Below are positions 1 to 7,024 of a stretch of DNA of 23,384 bases, piece after piece. A program made the translations under genes and the position numbers. Source of the DNA: CAVPKN01 sp964588495 (GTDB lineage Bacteria; Chlamydiota; Chlamydiia; Chlamydiales; JAAKFR01); assembly GCA_964588495.1 (NCBI GenBank), contig CAZPPS010000037.1:1-23384 (forward strand), read 5' to 3'. Numbering within the stretch: position 1 is the stretch's first letter; each line of letters starts with the position of its first letter. The notes under the pieces are model-generated. The model saw only the letters and a list, made by a program, of their open reading frames with translations. It did no database searches and was not told the DNA's origin.

Positions 1-42
1 CAAATCCTTCCTATCATGCACTTTGCTCTTATGGATTGCCAC
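1..42 (-). CDS. Possible first codons of the next cluster gene (ftsW by synteny), cut by the window edge
   Basis: On the minus strand, 34 bases after the nlpD stop, an open frame begins at a GTG (40-42), reads 14 codons to base 1 without a stop and holds a second in-frame GTG at 19-21. The purine-rich stretch AAGAGG sits directly before the first GTG, which is too close for an ideal ribosome-binding site; GGAAGG further on could instead serve a start just outside the window. In chlamydiae the gene after nlpD is normally ftsW, the septal peptidoglycan polymerase. The identity rests on that order alone, since 14 codons show no family motif. Confidence 0.25.
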   Translation of the reverse strand, partial: MAIHKSKVHDRKDL

Positions 43-76
43 CCTCTTGGGTAGATATTGAGTTTATCACAGATTT

Positions 77-790
77 TTAACGGATTTTGAGTTTGTCGCC
101 GGGACGGAGTCGTTTCGCTCTCTGTTCATCAAGGCCATTGAGGCGGAGCAGCTCATCCAAACCGATCTTGTTGCGAGTTGCGATCATCCAGGGATTGTCC
201 CCTTCTTTCACTGTGTAATACTCCGCATCAGAGGCTAAAGTTGAAGAAGGTGCCGTTGTGGACTTTGGCTTATCATTGAGAGGCACTTTAAGCACTTGCC
301 CGATTTTTAGCTGAGAAGACGCGAGGTGGTTGGCTTCCATGATCGCAGCAACCGTTGTATTGTTAGCTCGGGCGATTTTGTCGAGAAAATCCCCTTTTTT
401 GACTGTCACACTGACGAACTCGTCGCTTTTAGAGGGAGCTTTTGTGATCTTGGGCTCTTCCACAACAGGAGATGGGGTTTTAATAGGCGCTGTATAGGCC
501 AGGGCAGATTCTTCATAGCTGAAGAGATTTTCTTCGGTAACATTGTCTGTTTGAGAAGGGGTTGTCGAGACGTATTCATTAAGGAAATCATCCACTTTGG
601 ACTTTTCAACTTTCGGCTTCTCAATAGGAGCTGGGACCTTTTTTGCAAGCTCAGTGGCCTTCGGAGGTTTCACTTTTTTGTTCTCTACCAATTGCGCCGG
701 ATCGTCAGAACGGACGGCGGTTGCAAACAAGACCATCAAAAGGGCTGCATTGACAAGAACTGCAACAATTATTGTATCTCTGCGGCTCAT
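77..790 (-). CDS. nlpD: LysM-repeat peptidoglycan-binding protein, NlpD-like
   Basis: A 237-residue membrane-anchored protein that probably binds septal peptidoglycan. Residues 7-24 form one hydrophobic segment after a basic MSRR start, giving a signal anchor with the rest in the periplasm. Residues 30-125 are a Lys/Pro/Glu-rich linker. Two LysM repeats follow at about 126-169 (VKKGDFLDKIARANN, ending LKIGQVLKVP) and 191-237 (YTVKEGDNPWMIA, ending RPGDKLKIR). No M23 peptidase domain (HxxxD, HxH) follows, unlike E. coli NlpD, so it would act as an amidase activator or scaffold rather than a hydrolase. Its ATG overlaps the murD stop by four bases (ATGA) and has a good GGAGG site inside the murD end. 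Chlamydial NlpD is known as a septal cell-wall remodelling factor in these FtsZ-less bacteria. Confidence 0.88.
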   Translation of the reverse strand: MSRRDTIIVAVLVNAALLMVLFATAVRSDDPAQLVENKKVKPPKATELAKKVPAPIEKPKVEKSKVDDFLNEYVSTTPSQTDNVTEENLFSYEESALAYTAPIKTPSPVVEEPKITKAPSKSDEFVSVTVKKGDFLDKIARANNTTVAAIMEANHLASSQLKIGQVLKVPLNDKPKSTTAPSSTLASDAEYYTVKEGDNPWMIATRNKIGLDELLRLNGLDEQRAKRLRPGDKLKIR

Positions 791-2013
791 AATTTTTCCT
801 CCACAAGTGTTCTAAACACTTCTCCTCTATGTTGATAATCTCTAAATTGGTCGTAGCTGGAACATCCGGGCGATAATAACACGGTATCACCAGCTTTTGC
901 CATTTTAGAGGCCCCTATCACTGCCGCCTCCATTGAAGCGATTGGCTCCACGACGATTTCTTCTTCAAGCTCTGCAGCTATGCGCGAAGAGGCCGCCCCT
1001 AGAGCGAATACCCGCACAACTTTTCCTTTAAAGTGAGGAAGCCAGTCGTGAAAAGCTCCTCCTTTATCGACACCACCAGCAATCAGGATAATAGGACCCT
1101 TAATTGCTGTAACTGCCTTTATCACCGCATCGACGCTGGTCGCTTTGCTATCATTAATGTAGGTGATCCCAAAAATAGAGCGGACAAATTCCAGACGGTG
1201 CGGCGGTCGGACAAATGTCGCCATCCCCATTTTTAAGACATCTACAGAAACACGCGTAAGTACAAAAGCCGCAGCCGCGTTTTCCAGATCGTGAGGATAA
1301 AGACTATCTCTATAGCTGAGAGACAATATGCTTTCAACCTTTTCCTTCTCTTGATCGAAAATCGTATGGGGCTCGTTACAAAAAATAGAAGCTTGCCGAC
1401 TTACCAAAAGCGGCGCATTTTTTTTTAAACAGCCCGAAATGCGGAGCTTTGCCCTGCAGTAATCTTCAAAAGAAGGGTGATGATCCAGATGATTCGGTGT
1501 GATATTTAAAATCACAGCGCCGTCAAATACTGGAATTTGAACCATACTGTCGAGCTGAAAAGAGCTCAGTTCCACCACGAATACCTCTGCATCCTGTTCA
1601 ATTTGAGAAATTAAAGGGGTGCCGATGTTACCTGCAGCGATTGCTTTTTTACCACTTTTATTCAACAAATGGGCTGCCATTAAAGTGGTTGTGGTTTTGC
1701 CGTTTGAGCCTGTAATTGCCAAAACAGTTTTATTTTTTTTCTGAAGCTCGGCAAGTGCCAGATCGATTTCGCCTAAAACGGGAATAGTGTGAGCAAGCGC
1801 TGCTTCGATTATGGGGTGATTTTTTGAGATTCCTGGCGATTTGACAATAAGATTGATTTCTTTCAAGTCGATCAGGGCATTTTCGTCGAAAACTTCGATT
1901 CCATCCATCGGAATTGGGTTGCGGTCCACTCCAATCACACGATCACCCCTTTGCAAAAGCCAAGAAGCTGCCGCTTTTCCGCTAATTCCCAAACCCAGAA
2001 CAAGAACTTTCAT
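787..2013 (-). CDS. murD: UDP-N-acetylmuramoylalanine-D-glutamate ligase
   Basis: MurD adds D-glutamate to UDP-MurNAc-L-Ala in the cytoplasm, using ATP. The 408-residue product has the glycine-rich UDP-binding start (VLGLGISGKAAA, residues 4-16), the ATP loop GSNGKTTTT at 102-110, the NHLDHH motif of the central Mur-ligase domain, NDSKATSVDA, and the C-terminal SPGCSSYDQF signature. It is slightly shorter than E. coli MurD (438). I chose the ATG at 2013 because it begins the Rossmann strand and its ATGA overlaps the mraY stop; the frame stays open 18 codons further upstream, but that stretch lies within mraY. Weak ribosome-binding site, so translation is probably coupled to mraY. The gene end overlaps nlpD the same way. 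Confidence 0.96.
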   Translation of the reverse strand: MKVLVLGLGISGKAAASWLLQRGDRVIGVDRNPIPMDGIEVFDENALIDLKEINLIVKSPGISKNHPIIEAALAHTIPVLGEIDLALAELQKKNKTVLAITGSNGKTTTTLMAAHLLNKSGKKAIAAGNIGTPLISQIEQDAEVFVVELSSFQLDSMVQIPVFDGAVILNITPNHLDHHPSFEDYCRAKLRISGCLKKNAPLLVSRQASIFCNEPHTIFDQEKEKVESILSLSYRDSLYPHDLENAAAAFVLTRVSVDVLKMGMATFVRPPHRLEFVRSIFGITYINDSKATSVDAVIKAVTAIKGPIILIAGGVDKGGAFHDWLPHFKGKVVRVFALGAASSRIAAELEEEIVVEPIASMEAAVIGASKMAKAGDTVLLSPGCSSYDQFRDYQHRGEVFRTLVEEKL

Positions 2014-3209
2014 TGAAACTTTAAAGAAGCTATCCCCATGATTGCCAACATCAGCCCAATGATCCAAAAACGGATCACCACTTTTGTTTCTGGCAAACCT
2101 TTATACTCAAAATGATGATGCAGGGGCGCGCATAAAAAAACACGTTTTTTATTGCGCAGTTTGTAACTTCCCACCTGAAGCATAACAGAAGCGGCTTCGA
2201 TCACAAAAAGTCCCCCCACAATGCCCAGCAAAAGCTCCCTTTTGAGTAAAACGGCAGAGACGCCGAGAATGGCTCCTAAAGTCAAAGAGCCTGTATCTCC
2301 CATAAAAACCTGCGCAGGATGGCTGTTATACCACAAAAAGCCCAGACAGGCGCCACACACAGCGGCGAGATAAATAGCAATTTCAGAGCTTCCCTCGATG
2401 TAGAGAATGTGCAGATAACGGGAAAGATCGAGATTGTTAGAGACGAAAGCAATGAGGGCAAACGCGCTCGCAGCGAGCATCACGGTTCCCGTGGCAAGTC
2501 CATCCAAACCATCTGTTAGATTGACAGCGTTGGAAGCTCCTGTGATGACACACATGAGAAAACCGGTCAGCAATAAAAGTCCCCAACCGGTAAACTGCAA
2601 CGCATGTTCTTTAAAGAATGGAATATAAAGCCTTGAAGTCCATTCGCTAACGCTTAACTCAACCGTATCGATTTTGGCAACAGGAGGATCAAACCAACTT
2701 CCAAAATGCATCCCGTTTGATAGAGCCGGCCACAATAAATAAAGAACGACAACACACGAAAAGCCCCCCTGAACCAGGAGCTTTTTTTTGGCGCTAATCC
2801 CCTTTTTATTTTTATACCGGAGCTTTAGATAATCGTCGCTTCCCCCTAAAGACCCGATCACGACAGTTGTGAGCAGCAAAATCAGCGTAAAAGGGCTCTT
2901 TAAGTCCATCCAAAGCAATAATGACACCACCAGCGAGAACAGAATAAGGATTCCGCCCATAGTGGGCGTATTATTTTTATTCCGATGAAGTTCCCCTAAA
3001 AGAGGGCAATCTTCACTTCGGACCTTATCCCCAACCTTCCACTCATAGAGCTTCCGGATAAAAAATTTCCCAAAAAGGAGGGTCGTCACAAGAGCCGTGA
3101 TGGCGGCCAAAGCCATCCTCGTGGAACAATATTCGAAAACCGCCGGGACCTTGATCCCCCAATACTCGCGCAGCCAAACAATCAGGAAAAGAAGCATGCC
3201 AATAGTCAT
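2010..3209 (-). CDS. mraY: Phospho-N-acetylmuramoyl-pentapeptide transferase (lipid I synthase)
   Basis: MraY is the inner-membrane enzyme that transfers phospho-MurNAc-pentapeptide to undecaprenyl phosphate, making lipid I. Visible family marks are TPTMGGI, the acidic DDYLKL catalytic pair, NAVNLTDGLDGLA, FMGDTGSL and the HHHFEYKG histidine motif, within about ten hydrophobic segments. The C-terminus aligns closely with E. coli MraY (RFWIIGLMLAIMGIASLKFQ). The start is uncertain. The frame is open to a GTG at 3284, but that would add a Gly-His stretch encoded by a hexanucleotide repeat. The ATG at 3209, or the one at 3197 that lines up with the E. coli start, fits the family better, though neither has a clear ribosome-binding site. 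With the 3209 start the protein is 399 residues, somewhat longer than usual (about 360) because of a longer loop before the TGASNAVNL region. Confidence 0.93.
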   Translation of the reverse strand: MTIGMLLFLIVWLREYWGIKVPAVFEYCSTRMALAAITALVTTLLFGKFFIRKLYEWKVGDKVRSEDCPLLGELHRNKNNTPTMGGILILFSLVVSLLLWMDLKSPFTLILLLTTVVIGSLGGSDDYLKLRYKNKKGISAKKKLLVQGGFSCVVVLYLLWPALSNGMHFGSWFDPPVAKIDTVELSVSEWTSRLYIPFFKEHALQFTGWGLLLLTGFLMCVITGASNAVNLTDGLDGLATGTVMLAASAFALIAFVSNNLDLSRYLHILYIEGSSEIAIYLAAVCGACLGFLWYNSHPAQVFMGDTGSLTLGAILGVSAVLLKRELLLGIVGGLFVIEAASVMLQVGSYKLRNKKRVFLCAPLHHHFEYKGLPETKVVIRFWIIGLMLAIMGIASLKFQ

Positions 3210-3244
3210 ACCAATTTTAACAATTGACTTCTCCCAAAAAATTC

Positions 3245-3276
3245 CGTGCCCGTGCCCATGCCCCTGCCCGTGCCCG
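3245..3276. repeat. Hexanucleotide repeat tract, TGCCCN type
   Basis: Five tandem units of TGCCC plus one variable base (CGTGCCCGTGCCCATGCCCC, then two more units) lie just upstream of the likely mraY start. Related tracts occur at 6852-6874 and 9797-9871. The 19 bases CGTGCCCGTGCCCATGCCC recur exactly on the opposite strand of the second tract. If mraY began at the GTG at 3284, the tract would encode GHGQGHGHGHG. Confidence 0.8.
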
Positions 3277-3323
3277 ATTTTCACACCTTAAAATTCAAAA
3301 AAACCTTTATTTATTCTTTAATT

Positions 3324-3352
3324 TTGAATGGTTTTTTCGACATTTTTATGCT
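3324..3352 (+). promoter_or_regulatory. Probable sigma-70-type promoter for the Inc-like pair
   Basis: TTGAAT (3324-3329), a 17-base spacer, then TATGCT (3347-3352). The predicted RNA start near 3360 leaves a short leader to the ATG at 3385. The earlier in-frame ATG at 3328 would lie inside the -35 box, which supports the later start. Confidence 0.45.
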
Positions 3353-3384
3353 ATATTTTTGACAGAAAACCAAAGGCGGTCGGT

Positions 3385-4353
3385 ATGTCACTAAAAGCAT
3401 TATGTTGTTGTTCAGATTCTTCAAATTTTGTGAACCCAGAAGACTATGAATACTCACATCTTGAGAATCAAGAGTGTAGAGCAAATGCTATCAGTGCAGT
3501 CGTAGGAGCAGCGCTAGGTACACTCGTGCTTGCTGGACTTGTGGTGGGTTTTTACGGAGCTTTTGGCCAATTTGGAGCAGTAGGAACTGTCGGCTTTTGC
3601 ACCTCTGTTTCCATTGGTTTTGGCATCACAGCAGTTGTTGCGCCACTCCCCTTTATTCTAAGATGCATCAGTAATTGCAAAAATGAGGATTCAAATAATC
3701 AAAAGCTCGAAGAAACCCAAAACTCTTATCCTTCACCCGCACAGGCAGCTTTTGATTTTGTTAAGTCCAAACATACATGCGTAGATATAAAGCGAAAATT
3801 ATGTGCCCTAGACGATGTCTTCCAACCTTTGAATCCCACTATTTCAACCCTTAGCCATTTTTGCGTTACTTATTTAAATCAATTAAGGAATGCTGTTTGT
3901 AATAAACCTAGCCCCTATTTCACCGATGAGGCACAAGATGCATCAACACAATACCTTCAACTGAGTTTTGTTATCAGCACTCTCTGCCTTGATGAATTGC
4001 CAGAGTTTGTCATTCAACTAGAACAACAAGGCGCAGTAACGAGAGGCTATGGTGAAGTACTCAATCGAACGGATAGCTATCAACGTATGGCCTATCGTGA
4101 ATGTGCAAACGCCTACCATTATCTACGAGGAAAGATCACTCAAGAATTTACTATGTCGATGTCCGAAAAAGATAAAGACACATACCACAAGAGCTTCTAT
4201 AAAGAAGGAACAGTTCAGTCTAAATGGAGAGCGCTTTATAATGAATTTTGTGAGCATGCCTTGACTTGCGTTGGCCAAGAAGAACTCCTTATAAACCAAA
4301 CTCTTTATCTTAAAGACGAAAGTTATGAAAATTACCTTTATCAGGGCTCATGA
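3385..4353 (+). CDS. Putative inclusion membrane (Inc-like) protein, first of a tandem pair
   Basis: A 322-residue protein I do not recognise by name. It starts with a cysteine-rich tip (CCC at 7-9), then two long hydrophobic segments (about 35-60 and 66-92) separated by a very short loop. This bilobed pattern is typical of chlamydial Inc proteins, which are secreted by the type III system into the inclusion membrane with both ends facing the host cytosol. The remaining 230 residues are soluble, probably helical. The start at 3385 has AAAGG upstream and lies behind a good promoter; an ATG at 3328 in the same frame is less likely. The stop overlaps the next gene by ATGA. The C-terminal part (FYKEGTVQSKWRALYNEFCE) is clearly related to that of the neighbour, so the two arose by duplication. 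Function and secretion are inferred. Confidence 0.72.
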   Translation: MSLKALCCCSDSSNFVNPEDYEYSHLENQECRANAISAVVGAALGTLVLAGLVVGFYGAFGQFGAVGTVGFCTSVSIGFGITAVVAPLPFILRCISNCKNEDSNNQKLEETQNSYPSPAQAAFDFVKSKHTCVDIKRKLCALDDVFQPLNPTISTLSHFCVTYLNQLRNAVCNKPSPYFTDEAQDASTQYLQLSFVISTLCLDELPEFVIQLEQQGAVTRGYGEVLNRTDSYQRMAYRECANAYHYLRGKITQEFTMSMSEKDKDTYHKSFYKEGTVQSKWRALYNEFCEHALTCVGQEELLINQTLYLKDESYENYLYQGS

Positions 4354-5324
4354 CAATCGGTAGTTGCTCCTTAGATTTGCGAGCGCCCTCTTTCGATTGC
4401 TGTAAGAGCATCTCAAAAAGCACACAATGGCAGACAGGGGCTTTTGCAGCCCTGGCAGTGGCTGGCGCCATTATTACCCTTTTTGGAGCTATCTACGGAC
4501 AAAGTGGCAGCTTGAGTTTTTATGCGACTGTCATCTCAGGTCCTATTGCCCTCGTGATTGGAATAGGCGGGGCGATATGGGTTAATCGGTGTCCTGCGCT
4601 CTGCACTTTTGGGGATGTTTCCAAACTCACATTGAAAAAATCTTATCTACAGCATGGCCACCAAGCCCTAACCTTTGCGCGGCAAGAGATCGAAAAGGAC
4701 CCTTACATTGTAAGAAAAACATATGTGTGGGTGGACGAGGAGCTGCAATCTGTGAATGAAGACATTGGAAAATTGATTGACCTTTATGAGCGCAAAGAAA
4801 AAATACTTAGATCCCTCCTTAAGCACTATGCAGATAATATTCCCTGGTCTCAGCACAAAGTCCTGATGGCTGCCGATGCCTGGCTTAAAACGGGTTTTGC
4901 CTTAAGCTGTCTGATTTTGGAAGATCTACCTGCCTTTACAAAGCTTCCTGAGAACAAGCAGAGAGGAAGAAGTTATCTGCAATTGTTAACAGAGAAAGAT
5001 TCCTTGCAGTATCATTCCTATTATTATTGTATATGGGCCTACCATACTATTCGTAAAGGGTTAGAGTATGATCCTACATCTGTTTCGGGCTACAGCGCTC
5101 CTATGGAGGGGAACAAAGAGCACGCTAAAACTTTCTATCGGGAAAACACAATTCAGTACAATCTTCGAATGCTCTACAATGAGTATTGCGACATTATCAG
5201 AAAGCAAATTGGCGAAGATGAATTAGCTTTAGAAGATAGTCCTCATCAGGAATGGATTCGAAAGGATCTTGCACTCGACGATTACAAATATGTTTTGCTC
5301 AGCCAAGCCGGCAACCTAATCTAA
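4350..5324 (+). CDS. Putative inclusion membrane (Inc-like) protein, second of a tandem pair
   Basis: A 324-residue paralog of the upstream gene, translationally coupled to it by an ATGA overlap and with AGGG (4343-4346) as ribosome-binding site. Two hydrophobic segments at about 29-50 and 57-78, separated by some six residues, again give the Inc-type hairpin; Cys17-Cys18 precede them. The soluble part shares with its neighbour the pattern LEDLPAF, WAYHTIRKGL and FYRENTIQYNLRMLYNEYCD followed by GEDEL. No catalytic motif is apparent. Its TAA stop is the first base triplet of the 167-bp palindrome that fills the gap to murF. The pair breaks the murF-mraY order that is continuous in Chlamydia, so it is probably an accessory insertion. 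A host-facing effector role is inference. Confidence 0.72.
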   Translation: MTIGSCSLDLRAPSFDCCKSISKSTQWQTGAFAALAVAGAIITLFGAIYGQSGSLSFYATVISGPIALVIGIGGAIWVNRCPALCTFGDVSKLTLKKSYLQHGHQALTFARQEIEKDPYIVRKTYVWVDEELQSVNEDIGKLIDLYERKEKILRSLLKHYADNIPWSQHKVLMAADAWLKTGFALSCLILEDLPAFTKLPENKQRGRSYLQLLTEKDSLQYHSYYYCIWAYHTIRKGLEYDPTSVSGYSAPMEGNKEHAKTFYRENTIQYNLRMLYNEYCDIIRKQIGEDELALEDSPHQEWIRKDLALDDYKYVLLSQAGNLI

Positions 5325-5488
5325 CCTGAGTTTTGAGTTATTTTCCCTCGTAATCAGCGGATTTTTGTGAGGCAAAATCGCAATTTTTTGCGAAGCTCAT
5401 AGCGGAGCCCCTATCTGCGAGCAACAACGTGCGATTTGGACCACAAAAATCCCTGAGGGTGAGGGAAAAGAACGCAAAACTCAGGTTA
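5322..5488. repeat. 167-bp palindromic element between convergent genes
   Basis: Tips TAACCTGAGTTTTG (5322-5335) and CAAAACTCAGGTTA (5475-5488) are perfect inverted copies. Inside, TTTTCCCTC pairs with GAGGGAAAA, ATTTTTGTG (5361-5369) with CACAAAAAT (5442-5450), and AAATCGCA (5375-5382) with TGCGATTT (5430-5437). About 60 bases on each side are involved, around a central loop of roughly 47 bases. The outer TAA on each strand is the stop codon of the converging gene. It could be a MITE-like element, a bidirectional transcription barrier, or both. It has no canonical T-tract. Confidence 0.85.
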
Positions 5489-6814
5489 ATCTAGTATTTC
5501 ATCGAGAGCGTGCTTGCGGGCCCCTTTTAGGAGAACAACGTCGCCCGGTTTGGCAAGCTCAGCAATCGCTAGAGCGAGCTCATTGCGGCTCTCAAAAAGG
5601 GTGTGGGGCTTTTTTTCTGAGATCCAAAGCTCTGCAGGACTTTTCCAACGCCCTCCCAGACAGAGAATGTGATCGACATGGGAAAGGGCTGTTTTGGCAA
5701 CCAACGCGTGCCCCTCTTCAGAATAAGTTCCTAAAGCGTCCATTTCTCCTAGAACGGCAATGGTTTTGCCCCCAGGTTTAGGCTTGGGAAGGCTTTCGAG
5801 AGCTGCTTTCATCGCATCTGGATTGGCATTATAAGCGTCATTAATGAAGCAAATGCCATTTTTTTCGACCGTTTCAAAGCGCATGGGAGGCAATTTTAGA
5901 GAATATGCTGCCTCTTGGATAGCTTTCCAGGAGATTTCGAGTGTGCGGGCTAAGGAAACAGCTGCCAAAAAATTGTGGTGATGCACCTTGAGAGGGAGTT
6001 TTAGACAAATTTCGATAGGATTTTCATTTTTTGCGTAAATGCAAACGCCTTGGGCTGTGGGCTCTAAAAAGTAATCTGCGCAGCGATCTTGGAGAGAAAA
6101 GGTCTTTTTGGGACAAGTTCCTGCGGAGAGAATGTGTTCACAAAATGGAGCATCATGATGAAAGAGGCCAAGAGTTGTTTGAGGATGAGAAAAAATCTGT
6201 GACTTTTCCCGGGCAATCCCCTCCAAACCATCTGTGAAGTTGATGGCATGCTGTACAGCAACCGTTGTGAGGAGGGCATAATCGGGAGGAGCGATTGAAA
6301 CGAGATTTTGGATTTGGTTTTGGTGGGTCATCCCCATCTCCAGGATGAGCAAATCTTCAGAACCGTCTGCCATTAAGATGCTGAGAGGGACTGTGGCTTG
6401 TGTGTTGTAGCTCAAGGGGGAAGAGAAAACGGTGTAACGCGTCGAGAGAAGTTTGGAGACAAATTCTTTGGTCGTGGTTTTCCCTAAGGAGCCGGTGATG
6501 GCGATCACTTTGGAGGAGCGGGCTGCAAGTGTTTTGCGGGCAAGATTTTGGAGAGCGGCAAGAACGTCGGGCACAGAAAGCGTGGGAATCGGAGATGGGA
6601 GCGTGTAGGAGTTAAGAACGACGGCGGCTGCAGCTCCTTGGGCAGCTGCTTGGGCAATGAAATCGTGACCATCCACGCGGTTTCCTGGAAGGGCAAAGAA
6701 GAGATCGCCGGGCTGAACTTTGCGGCTATCGATGGCAACGCCGGTAATGAGGGCTGAGGTGGAGTGGGTTATTTCCAGGAGAGCGGCGAGGGTGTTTAGG
6801 GAGGTTGGTTTCAT
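5486..6814 (-). CDS. murF: UDP-N-acetylmuramoyl-tripeptide-D-alanyl-D-alanine ligase
   Basis: MurF joins D-Ala-D-Ala to UDP-MurNAc-tripeptide, the last cytoplasmic step of peptidoglycan precursor synthesis. The 442-residue protein has the N-terminal substrate domain (GVAIDSRKVQPGDLFFALPG), the ATP loop ITGSLGKTTTKEF, LEMGMTHQNQI, the NDAYNANPDAM motif of MurF, and the C-terminal GARKHALDEIL end. Length is normal for the family. The upstream bases before the ATG at 6814 hold no clear Shine-Dalgarno sequence. In chlamydiae murF directly precedes mraY; here two plus-strand Inc-like genes and a palindrome separate them, so mraY must have its own promoter or depend on very long read-through. A hexanucleotide tract lies 38-60 bases upstream of its start. 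Confidence 0.96.
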   Translation of the reverse strand: MKPTSLNTLAALLEITHSTSALITGVAIDSRKVQPGDLFFALPGNRVDGHDFIAQAAAQGAAAAVVLNSYTLPSPIPTLSVPDVLAALQNLARKTLAARSSKVIAITGSLGKTTTKEFVSKLLSTRYTVFSSPLSYNTQATVPLSILMADGSEDLLILEMGMTHQNQIQNLVSIAPPDYALLTTVAVQHAINFTDGLEGIAREKSQIFSHPQTTLGLFHHDAPFCEHILSAGTCPKKTFSLQDRCADYFLEPTAQGVCIYAKNENPIEICLKLPLKVHHHNFLAAVSLARTLEISWKAIQEAAYSLKLPPMRFETVEKNGICFINDAYNANPDAMKAALESLPKPKPGGKTIAVLGEMDALGTYSEEGHALVAKTALSHVDHILCLGGRWKSPAELWISEKKPHTLFESRNELALAIAELAKPGDVVLLKGARKHALDEILD

Positions 6815-6851
6815 GGGCAGAAGAGTAGCGGATGGGGAGTTTTTCGGGAAG

Positions 6852-6874
6852 GGGCGGGCATGGGCACGGGCACG
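6852..6874. repeat. Hexanucleotide repeat tract, GGGCAN type
   Basis: About four units (GGGCGGGCATGGGCACGGGCACG) between murF and tRNA-Cys. Its reverse complement shares a 19-base identity with the tract at 3245-3276. Confidence 0.7.
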
Positions 6875-6888
6875 AGAAAAAAGTAGCG

Positions 6889-6918
6889 TTGTTTTTTATG
6901 AGCGGGATTTGGTATTGT
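6889..6918 (+). promoter_or_regulatory. Probable promoter for tRNA-Cys
   Basis: TTGTTT (6889-6894), 18-base spacer, TATTGT (6913-6918). Predicted initiation near 6925 gives a 5' leader of about ten bases before the tRNA. Confidence 0.4.
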
Positions 6919-6934
6919 GGGAAAAGTACGTTAT

Positions 6935-7006
6935 GGTGGTATAGCCAAGTGGTAAGGCAGAAGCCTGCAAAGCTTCCATTCCCCAGTTCAAATCTGGGTG
7001 CCACCT
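6935..7006 (+). tRNA. tRNA-Cys, anticodon GCA
   Basis: A complete cloverleaf can be folded by hand. The acceptor stem is GGTGGTA with TGCCACC (one T-G pair), and the D stem is GCC/GGC. The anticodon stem GAAGC/GCTTC carries loop CTGCAAA with anticodon GCA at 6967-6969, and the T stem CCCAG/CTGGG carries loop TTCAAAT. The discriminator base is T, as expected for cysteine. CCA is not encoded. A run of T follows at once, and rsmI starts 18 bases after the last tRNA base. Confidence 0.96.
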
Positions 7007-7024
7007 TTTTTTCTTATTCATTCC

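Noticed and set aside
326..835. A 169-codon plus-strand open frame.
   Set aside because: Antisense to nlpD, rich in Cys, Phe and Arg, with no supported start.
3245..3276. CRISPR-like array because of regular repeats.
   Set aside because: Units are six bases without spacers; neither this nor the palindromes have repeat-spacer structure, and no cas gene is present.
3328..3384. An earlier ATG for the first Inc-like gene, adding 19 residues.
   Set aside because: It falls inside the likely -35 box and lacks a ribosome-binding site; the ATG at 3385 has one.
6998..7024. A GTG start for rsmI nine codons earlier.
   Set aside because: It lies in the tRNA-Cys acceptor arm, and family members begin at the LIATPIGNL strand.
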